A DNA stretch of 57,823 bases from RI-92 sp037384645. GTDB taxonomy: Bacteria; Pseudomonadota; Gammaproteobacteria; UBA6429; Thiohalophilaceae. Both the position numbers and the translations under genes were made by a program. Below the pieces are notes generated by a model. The model worked only from the letters and a program-made list of their open reading frames with translations, had not been told where the DNA came from and made no database searches. The DNA lies in the NCBI GenBank assembly GCA_037384645.1, contig JARRNT010000019.1, forward strand, positions 1 to 57,823, written 5' to 3'. Shown here in pieces: positions 51,592-57,823 of the stretch (positions are counted from its first letter, which is position 1; each line of letters begins with the position of its first letter).

Positions 51592-52488
51592 TTACACTTG
51601 CAGGGCCAGCACCCTGATATGGTCTTCATTATCCCGATACGTGTTGATTTGCTGGTAGTCGGGGTTGCGGCTCAGGCGATTTTGTAAAGGTTCACCTTGG
51701 CCCAGGCCAACCTCAAATACCACCCAGCCATTCGATTTCAGATACTGCGGGGCTACCTTGAGCAGCCTGCCGACGATATTGAGACCGAAGGGTCCGCCGT
51801 CAAAAGCGAGTTGCGGTTCATGTCCGGCGATCTCCTCAGGCATTTTATCCAGCTTGCCTGATGAGATATAGGGCGGATTGCAGGTCAGCAGGTCAATCTT
51901 GCCAAAGAACTGATCATTGGCAAAGGGTGCCAGCAGGTCACCAACCTGGAAATCCACGCGCTCCTGCAATTGCAGATGATCCCGGTTCTGTTCAGCCAGG
52001 CGAATGGCGTCTGCAGAAAGATCCGCGGCCGCGACATGACAGTGGGCATGGTAATGGGCCAGACTGAGGGCGATGTTACCGGCACCGGTGCAGACATCAA
52101 TGACCCGGGCCGAATCCTGTCGTTGTAATATGTCATCCAGCAATGCCTGCGCGGTACGCGCCAGCAATTCCGTTTCCTTGCGCGGGACCAGGGCCTCGGG
52201 ACCGACGATAAATTCCAGTTGCATGAATTGTTGCCGTCGGGTCAGGTGGGCCAGGGGTCTGCCTGCCAGTCGTTGTTGTATCAGCTCCGCAAGCAGCTGA
52301 TGTGCCGCCGGCGTCAGCTCCGGCAGTGGCGTCTCGTTGGCGCGTTGCACTGACATCGGCCTGCCGGCAGCCAGCTGCCACAGGGCGTGCAGGCTGGAAA
52401 CCGCGGTTTCCTCCGGTTTGTCAGGCAGCAGACATAAACCTGCCTCGAGCTGCTTGAGATAGGCCTGATAGGTGTTAGGCGTGTTCAT
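51592..52488 (-). CDS. PrmC/HemK-like SAM methyltransferase
   Basis: 298 residues from the ATG at 52488 (four-base ATGA overlap with the ligase). The SAM motif is VIDVCTGAGNIALSLA, followed by CNPPYISSGKLDKMP, the NPPY catalytic motif of Gln/Asn/nucleobase N-methyltransferases. QRLAGRPLAHLTRRQQFMQLEFIVGPEALVPRKETELL matches the PrmC-type release-factor methylase layout. Its operon position with a ligase and amidotransferase suggests a dedicated small-molecule or protein substrate rather than the release factors. Confidence 0.75.
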   Translation of the reverse strand: MNTPNTYQAYLKQLEAGLCLLPDKPEETAVSSLHALWQLAAGRPMSVQRANETPLPELTPAAHQLLAELIQQRLAGRPLAHLTRRQQFMQLEFIVGPEALVPRKETELLARTAQALLDDILQRQDSARVIDVCTGAGNIALSLAHYHAHCHVAAADLSADAIRLAEQNRDHLQLQERVDFQVGDLLAPFANDQFFGKIDLLTCNPPYISSGKLDKMPEEIAGHEPQLAFDGGPFGLNIVGRLLKVAPQYLKSNGWVVFEVGLGQGEPLQNRLSRNPDYQQINTYRDNEDHIRVLALQV

Positions 52489-53999
52489 AAGCTGGCATAG
52501 TGCTCTTTCAGCATGAAATTTTCCAGCTGGCTCAGACATAGTTTCCTGAGGTGTTTATCGCTGAGTGTGCAATCCGCTGCCAGCGTAACAAAGGCACAGA
52601 TCTTTTCTCCCAATAATTCATCCGGCCAGCCGATGACCGCGGCTTCGACCACGCCGTCAATGGCGTGTAGCACGTTCTCCACTTCCACCGGACTGACCTT
52701 TTCGCCACGGGTCTTGATGATATCGTCACTCCGACCGACAAAATAGAGGAAGCCCTCATCATCGGTATAAAACCAGTCATGGGTACACAATACCCGTTCG
52801 TGCGGTAATCTTCCGGGTTTTAGCATGTGGGCGCTGCGTTCCGGTTGGTTCCAGTAACCCAGCATCACGTGTGGTCCGCGTACGTAAAGAATCCCATGTT
52901 CGCCCGCGCTGACCGGTTTGCCTTCGGCGTCGAGTAAAAATGTTTCGGTACCCGGGATGGCCTTGCCGACGGAGGTCGGTTTGCTGTCCACCAGTTCCGG
53001 CTCAAGGTAACTGACGCGCTTGCATTCGGTCAGACCGTACATCTTATATATAAGGGCGTTAGGAAATACCTGCTTGAGCTGGGTGACGTATTCGGCCGGT
53101 AAGGCCGCGGCAGTATTGGTCACCCGGGTGATATCAGGGAAGCTCAGCGGCTTGCGTTTATGCGCGGCCAGCAGCATGGAAAAGATCGTAGGTACACCGG
53201 GAAAGACGTTGACCCGGAATTCCTGCATGCGCTTGAACACCTGGGCCGGGTAGGTAAAGGAGCGCTCCAGGACCAGGGTCGCCCCGAGTTCTATGGTCAT
53301 GAATAATTGATACAGGCCGTAATCAAACGCGAACGGCAGCATATTCAATAACACGTGATCATGTTCCAGCCGCAAGTATTCGATCAGGCTGCCCAGGGCA
53401 AAGGTCATGGACAGGTGCGTGTGCATGACGCCCTTGGGGTTGCCGGTACTACCCGAGGTATAAATCAGCGCAGCGAGATCCAGTGGATTGAGTGCGACCG
53501 GTGCGGGCAGCGGTGCGGTGTTGGCAATGACCTCGTCAAAAAAATCCACCGCGATAGCAAGCTCTGCAAAGTCCTGCTGCACGGTGTTTTCCCTCGCGCT
53601 ACAGATCAGCCGCGTCAGCGTGTGACACGCTGGCAGCGCTTCGTTAATGACGGCCTTGAGATGGTTATCGCTGAGCAGGAATGTCGCTTCGCTGTCATTG
53701 AGAATATAGGCCAGTTTGTCCGCCTTGGTTTGTGGATTGATCACCAGGAAAACGGCGCCCGCCATGCTCGCGGCATAAATGCTGATAATACAGGGCCAGG
53801 TATTGTCCATATAAATGGCCACCCGCTCACCGCGCTGCAGGCCATGCTGTAACAGGGCATGGGCCAGCCGACTGGCAGCATCGAGCAGGCTGGCATAGGT
53901 ATAGGCCTGGCCTTCGACCACCACGGCGGTCTTGTCCGGGTAAAGAGCGGCGGAGTGTAGCAGGCTGTCGGCGAGGAAACGTTTGGGCTTGGTGTGCAT
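52485..53999 (-). CDS. AMP-forming acyl/aryl-CoA or amino-acid ligase, lacking the A10 lysine
   Basis: 504 residues of the acyl-adenylate family. A3 LIYTSGSTGNPKGVMHTHLS, A5 YGLTECKRVSYLEPELVDS, A7 DWFYTDDEGFLYFVGRSDD and A8 IIKTRGEKVSPVEVENVLH are all intact. The family ends with the lysine of A10, which catalyses adenylation; here the sequence stops at LCLSQLENFMLKEHYASL, about 15-20 residues short of that lysine, and the TGA overlaps the next ATG. Either the C-terminal lysine has been lost or this subfamily uses another residue. Between the amidotransferase and methyltransferase genes, with six and minus four bases spacing. Confidence 0.8.
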   Translation of the reverse strand: MHTKPKRFLADSLLHSAALYPDKTAVVVEGQAYTYASLLDAASRLAHALLQHGLQRGERVAIYMDNTWPCIISIYAASMAGAVFLVINPQTKADKLAYILNDSEATFLLSDNHLKAVINEALPACHTLTRLICSARENTVQQDFAELAIAVDFFDEVIANTAPLPAPVALNPLDLAALIYTSGSTGNPKGVMHTHLSMTFALGSLIEYLRLEHDHVLLNMLPFAFDYGLYQLFMTIELGATLVLERSFTYPAQVFKRMQEFRVNVFPGVPTIFSMLLAAHKRKPLSFPDITRVTNTAAALPAEYVTQLKQVFPNALIYKMYGLTECKRVSYLEPELVDSKPTSVGKAIPGTETFLLDAEGKPVSAGEHGILYVRGPHVMLGYWNQPERSAHMLKPGRLPHERVLCTHDWFYTDDEGFLYFVGRSDDIIKTRGEKVSPVEVENVLHAIDGVVEAAVIGWPDELLGEKICAFVTLAADCTLSDKHLRKLCLSQLENFMLKEHYASL

Positions 54000-54005
54000 A
54001 GTGGA

Positions 54006-55940
54006 TTAGTCCTGCCGGTAAAAATTTTCAATAAACAGGTGATGCCAGGCCTGGGTCGAAAGGATACCGACAAAGGCCATGTTATCCTTGTAGCCGATGG
54101 CACGACCCTGTTTGATCTTGTTGACCAGGCGCGCGACACGCGTGGCATCGAAATAGCCGTAACGATTCAGCGATTCCGTCGAGATGAGTTCGTTGATAAT
54201 CTCGGGTGTTTTGTCGTGGAAGAACGACGGAATATCCGGGGCGCGATAGGGCTGTTTATAGCGCTGGACGATCGATGCCGGCAGGTAAGGCGCCATGGCC
54301 TTTTTCAATAGATATTTTTCATTTAGCCCCTGCATTTTGTATTTGGGGTGCAGGCGATTGGCAAACTCGATAACGCGGTGATCCAGGAAGGGAAAACGGC
54401 CTTCCACCGAGTTGCGCATCAGCATGCGATCGCCCTGTGAACATAACAGGTAACCGGACATCAGCAGTTTCGATTCGATAAACTGGGCCTGGTGAAAGGC
54501 ATGCCAGTCGTGAATATCCTGCGGCAGTAATGGAGTGATACTGTCGATAACATCATCTGCCAGTTGGGCCTTGACCTCGTCGCTGAAAAATTCCTTGGTC
54601 CTGGCGGTAGTTGCCCAGCGGGTGAGATGGGAAAAATACGGCAGCTCCGGATGCTCAAGACCGATGCCGAAAAAGCTTTTCAGATAGGCCAGGCCCTGTT
54701 TCCTGGAGATGTCCAGGTAGGGGTACAGTTTCTTGAGCAACAACGGTCGCACCTGGGAATCGGGAAAGCGGGCCCAGAACTGGCGAATCTTGCCTTCCTT
54801 GAAAATATCATAGCCACCCAGCACCTCGTCCGAACCCTCGCCGGTCAGCACAACCTTGTAGTCCTGTTGCCGTACCAGGGAGGACAGCATTCCCATGGGG
54901 ATGGGCGCGGTTCGCAGGATGGGTGACTCGGTATGCCAGATGGTGGAGAGAAATTGTTCGGCAATATCGGCATAGCCGCACTGAATACGTGAATGGTCGG
55001 CCTCGAGGTGTGCAATCAGTTCCTGCTGGTAACCGCTTTCATCCAGGTCCGCATCATCGAAGCCGATGGAGAAGGTACGCAGCGGTACACCGCCATGCTG
55101 ATGAATAATGGCAGTGATGACCGAGGAATCCAGGCCACCGGATAAATAGGCGCCGACAGGTACGTCGGCACGCAGGCGTAAACGGGTAGCGTCGACCAGG
55201 AGGTCATGTAATTCACCGGCAAGCTCATCAACGTTGGCATCGGCGATGACACCGGCCCTGTCCGGATATTGCCATTGCCAGTAGCGCTTGACCTGGACCT
55301 GGCCGGCCTCTGCCACCAGCATCTGGCCCGGTGGCAGTTCCAGCACATCCTGAAAGACCGTCTGTGGACTGACCGGCGCCCAGAAGGTCATCAGCTGATC
55401 CAGGGCGGTGAGGTTCAGGCGCGGGGAATGCTCGCTGGCCTGAACCAGCGATTTGATTTCGGAGGCAAATTGCAGCTGATCAGTGGTGCGCGTGTAAAAC
55501 AGGGGAACGATGCCAATCCGATCTCGCACCAGAAGCAAACGCTGACGTGGTTTGTCCCACAGGGCGATGGCAAATTGTCCGTTCAGATATTGCACAAAGT
55601 CGTCACCGTACTGTTCGTATAAATGCACAATGACTTCGGTATCAGACTGGGTATAGAAATGGTGTCCCTGGCGTTCGAGCTCGCGGCGTAATTCAAGGTA
55701 ATTAAAAATCTCGCCATTAAAGATGGTATAGATAGATCGGGTTTCGTTATGGATAGGCTGGTCGCCAGTGGTCAGGTCGATAATACTCAGGCGTGCGTGG
55801 GCAAACCCGACCTGTGCGTCATGATAAAAGCCATAACCATCCGGGCCCCGGTGGTGCAGGCGATGGATCATGTCTTCAAGCTGTTTCTGGTTGATCTTGC
55901 CTGCCGAAGTCAGGCAAACCATACCTGCAATCCCACACAT
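54006..55940 (-). CDS. asnB: Asparagine synthase (glutamine-hydrolysing)-type amidotransferase
   Basis: 644 residues from the ATG at 55940. Class II glutaminase domain: MCGIAGMV (Cys2 nucleophile), HRGPDGYGF, HARLSIIDLTTGDQPI. Then the synthetase PP-loop VGAYLSGGLDSSVITAIIH and RTFSIGFDDADLDE. Such enzymes amidate carboxylates, not always aspartate. The size and the following AMP-ligase and methyltransferase genes match the specialised amidotransferases of exopolysaccharide and small-molecule loci. First gene of the leftward cluster; the divergent 56227 gene lies across a 290-base gap. Confidence 0.82.
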   Translation of the reverse strand: MCGIAGMVCLTSAGKINQKQLEDMIHRLHHRGPDGYGFYHDAQVGFAHARLSIIDLTTGDQPIHNETRSIYTIFNGEIFNYLELRRELERQGHHFYTQSDTEVIVHLYEQYGDDFVQYLNGQFAIALWDKPRQRLLLVRDRIGIVPLFYTRTTDQLQFASEIKSLVQASEHSPRLNLTALDQLMTFWAPVSPQTVFQDVLELPPGQMLVAEAGQVQVKRYWQWQYPDRAGVIADANVDELAGELHDLLVDATRLRLRADVPVGAYLSGGLDSSVITAIIHQHGGVPLRTFSIGFDDADLDESGYQQELIAHLEADHSRIQCGYADIAEQFLSTIWHTESPILRTAPIPMGMLSSLVRQQDYKVVLTGEGSDEVLGGYDIFKEGKIRQFWARFPDSQVRPLLLKKLYPYLDISRKQGLAYLKSFFGIGLEHPELPYFSHLTRWATTARTKEFFSDEVKAQLADDVIDSITPLLPQDIHDWHAFHQAQFIESKLLMSGYLLCSQGDRMLMRNSVEGRFPFLDHRVIEFANRLHPKYKMQGLNEKYLLKKAMAPYLPASIVQRYKQPYRAPDIPSFFHDKTPEIINELISTESLNRYGYFDATRVARLVNKIKQGRAIGYKDNMAFVGILSTQAWHHLFIENFYRQD

Positions 55941-56226
55941 ATGTGTTCCGTTAACGTAAAATCGTATTGAGGCTGGACGGGTCCAGCCACTCGCCACGGG
56001 CACTGCACAGGTTACGACTGACCTGAACTATCAGGCAGGGTGTCTGACAGAATCAAGTGCAGGAATCGCACCGTCTTTACAATACGCCTGCAGCAGGCAT
56101 ATGGTATAGTTTTTCCGGCAGGCCAACAGAAGCTAAGCTATTGTATTGTAATGATGTTGTGAAATAAACGCGTAAAGCGGTGTCTGATACAGGCATGGAC
56201 CAGAACGTGTATGGAGTGGTAAGCCG

Positions 56227-56619
56227 ATGAGCGATGAAAATACCGAAATCAAAATGGACAGTAATGCACTTTACCGGGAAGAGATCTTTACCGATCGAAA
56301 AATGGGCACAGTGCGTGTGCTAACCCCGGTGGCGGAAGACGGCGCAACCGATATCGAGCGCGAAGTGCTGTATGTTGGTCAGACCCAGGTCATGACGCCC
56401 ATGGGTACCCTACCGATCTCCTTTGAGATTGATGCCACTTCGCTGGCCGAAGCCGTGACAAAGTTTGGTGACGGTGCCAAGCAGGCGATCGAGCAAACCA
56501 TGGAAGAAATCAAGGAATTACGCCGCCAGGCCGCGTCACAGATTGTCATCCCCGAGGCCGGTGGCGGCGGCATGGGCGGTGCCGGTGGTGTGCCCGGCGG
56601 TGGCAAGATCCAGCTGTGA
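56227..56619 (+). CDS. Hypothetical cytoplasmic protein with a Gly-rich tail
   Basis: 130 residues. Beta-rich with a polar, glycine-rich end (AGGGGMGGAGGVPGGGKIQL). VRVLTPVAEDGATDIEREVLYVGQTQVMTPMGTLPISFEIDATS is the core and the helix AKQAIEQTMEEIKELRRQAA follows. Likely cytoplasmic (no signal). No family recognised; transcribed away from asnB. Confidence 0.6.
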   Translation: MSDENTEIKMDSNALYREEIFTDRKMGTVRVLTPVAEDGATDIEREVLYVGQTQVMTPMGTLPISFEIDATSLAEAVTKFGDGAKQAIEQTMEEIKELRRQAASQIVIPEAGGGGMGGAGGVPGGGKIQL

Positions 56620-56645
56620 GCTGGTAAGTCAGTCGGGAATCAGGC

Positions 56646-56858
56646 TTATTCCAGGAATAGTCGATACACCAGGTAGATAATACTGCAAATGGACAGGCCG
56701 CTGCCCCAGGCGACCATCCAGTGTTGTCGGCCACGCAGGCCAAACAGGACAAAGCCAATACCGGCGAGCAGGCCGTAAACGGCAATTCCCAGAAACATAT
56801 GCGCCGTAATCGGGTCGGCTGCGGTACGTGGTAGATCGTCAAGGGGGTTACCTGGCAT
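56646..56858 (-). CDS. Small two-helix membrane protein
   Basis: 70 residues. Two hydrophobic segments (AHMFLGIAVYGLLAGIGFVLFGLR and WMVAWGSGLSICSIIYLVYRLFL). AAGGAG lies eight bases before the ATG. Converges with the 56227 gene. Function unknown. Confidence 0.55.
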   Translation of the reverse strand: MPGNPLDDLPRTAADPITAHMFLGIAVYGLLAGIGFVLFGLRGRQHWMVAWGSGLSICSIIYLVYRLFLE

Positions 56859-56980
56859 ATTTTTTCTCCTTTTGCTCGTGGATTATACCGTCCCCACGGC
56901 GCTGGCCTAGTCCCGGTATTATCCAGCGGCTGGCCGGCTACGACCGGTCGCGCGATACTGGATTGATCTTATTCGGCAGG

Positions 56981-57011
56981 CAAAAAGAAAGCCCTGCATT
57001 GCAGGGCTTTC
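56981..57011 (-). terminator. Terminator of the PsiF-like gene
   Basis: GAAAGCCCTGC-ATT-GCAGGGCTTTC (56987-57011) is an eleven-pair stem with A5 to its left, which is a T5 tract on the minus strand. It ends the leftward gene whose stop is at 57064. Confidence 0.8.
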
Positions 57012-57063
57012 AAAAATCAGATAATGAAACGATTATTATTGGATTAAAGCAGAGCTGACAGAC

Positions 57064-57303
57064 TTATTTCTTCTCTTGCTTCTTCACTTCTTTTTTGTGT
57101 TCCATTTTCTTTTCGTGCTTGATCTTCTTATGAGCCTTTTTGCGTTTTTCCAGGCACTCATGGATGAATTTTTTAGCTTCTTTGCCTTTAAGGTGTTTTG
57201 CCTTGGCTTCCTGGTGACAGGTCTTGGCAACTGACATAGCAGGAACAGCGGCAATGCTGAGAGCGCCGGCGATAATCAGCAGTTTGGCGAATTGCTTAAT
57301 CAT
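57064..57303 (-). CDS. Exported PsiF-like small basic protein
   Basis: 79 residues with AAGGAG nine bases before the ATG. Signal peptide (LLIIAGALSIAAVPAMSVA), then KTCHQEAKAKHLKGKEAKKFIHECL, which resembles the PsiF repeat (C, KxLKGxxxxxFxxxCL spacing). The tail is almost only Lys/Glu/His (KKAHKKIKHEKKMEHKKEVKK). PsiF is phosphate-starvation inducible in E. coli; regulation here is not visible. Confidence 0.7.
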   Translation of the reverse strand: MIKQFAKLLIIAGALSIAAVPAMSVAKTCHQEAKAKHLKGKEAKKFIHECLEKRKKAHKKIKHEKKMEHKKEVKKQEKK

Positions 57304-57726
57304 TTAAAAATTACTCCTTGATGATAAATAGAACAGACACTGGCAAGCGCATTGCCATTGCGCATAGCAGAACACAGTTACGGGTTTGTTACAGTGAAAG
57401 TTTTGAATGGTGAGAATTCAAAAATTAAATTAACTGCCAGCCTGAGACAACTGTGCGAAGGCAGCAAATATGGCAATAGGCAGAAGCGCAAAAAGGGTTT
57501 GTTTAACGTGGCGTAATCTTAGATATGTGGATTATTTCACATTCCTTATGAGAGCTTCATCACATAAAATAAATAGCCAGCCCAGCGTAAGGTGTCAAAT
57601 CACCGCCCGCGCTTTGTAATCGGGATCCTGAATATCAAGCCTTGCCGTTTGCCGGCGTGTTATCGCCGTGCCTGGTGCGGGAGTGTGTCTCGTATATCGA
57701 TAAGCCGGTGTTGGATACCGGCACGT
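57304..57726. other. Gene-free 423-base intergenic region
   Basis: No supported open frame. A small hairpin GCGCA-TTGCCAT-TGCGC lies near 57347-57363 and GCCGGT-GTTGGAT-ACCGGC near 57703-57721; the latter could end the leftward gene that follows, though without a T-run. The rest is AT-rich and unassigned. Confidence 0.4.
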
Positions 57727-57822
57727 TCAACCGTTCAGCTGCAGGGTGCCAATCAACTGATTCACATTGCTTATCTCATGCTTGAGCAGATATTCAACGA
57801 TACCGTCGTTGATCCTGGGGCA
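57727..57822 (-). CDS. C-terminal end of a leftward gene, partial
   Basis: In the minus frame the last 31 residues read CPRINDGIVEYLLKHEISNV and then NQLIGTLQLNG with a TGA at 57727-57729. Dihydroorotate-dehydrogenase-like proteins have similar ends (a short helix, then ...LIG), but the segment is too short for a call. Confidence 0.35.
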   Translation of the reverse strand, partial: CPRINDGIVEYLLKHEISNVNQLIGTLQLNG

Positions 57823-57823
57823 G

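Overview
The window is a chromosomal segment from a gammaproteobacterium. It carries the replication-origin block (rpmH, rnpA, yidD, yidC, mnmE on one side; dnaA, dnaN, recF, gyrB on the other), the hemCDXY and algZ/algR-argH neighbourhood known from Pseudomonas and relatives, the two-subunit glycyl-tRNA synthetase, and an NtrBC/sigma-54-controlled glnA. A TusA-like protein, several thioredoxin-fold exported proteins and a cytochrome c-type protein would fit a sulfur-oxidising lineage of the Chromatiales/Thiohalomonadales kind; that placement is an inference. I saw no tRNA or rRNA genes, no insertion sequences, no prophage and no CRISPR array.

Layout. 1-9.8 kb: end of a flavodoxin-reductase-like gene, a small MscS channel, a leftward hemC-hemD-hemX-hemY operon ending in a receiver-Hpt protein, then algZ-algR and argH. 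9.8-16.3 kb: a PatZ-like acyl-CoA synthetase/acetyltransferase divergent from a histone-deacetylase-family gene, a small cytochrome, a PAS protein with a decayed GGDEF domain, the wreck of a class I adenylate-cyclase-like gene, and a DUF938 methyltransferase. 16.6-23.8 kb: an exported propeller/thioredoxin pair, ntrB-ntrC, and glnA with a sigma-54 promoter and an NtrC site. 23.8-28.9 kb: a tightly overlapping operon of PP-loop thiolase-like protein, exported esterase, TusA-like protein and cation-efflux protein, then two unknown genes. 29-33.6 kb: glyQ-glyS-MazG-gmhB-plsC, where gmhB has lost its motif III/zinc segment. 33.7-44 kb: the origin block. The best oriC candidate lies between dnaA and dnaN: an AT-rich stretch plus three DnaA boxes.

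44-57.8 kb is more accessory: a lipoprotein aminopeptidase, a ParB-like gene co-transcribed with an MbcA/ParS-type antitoxin-like gene, two tandem exported proteins sharing a C-terminal module, and a leftward cluster (asparagine-synthase-type amidotransferase, AMP-forming ligase without its A10 lysine, PrmC-like methyltransferase, NAD-synthase-like amidase, conserved protein of unknown function). That cluster is the best candidate here for an undescribed pathway. The window closes with small unknown or PsiF-like genes and the 3' end of another leftward gene.

Recurring theme: several genes are intact in frame but have lost a diagnostic element (gmhB motif III, GGDEF signature, receiver lysine, ligase A10), and rnpA has no ATG/GTG/TTG start before its conserved N-terminus.
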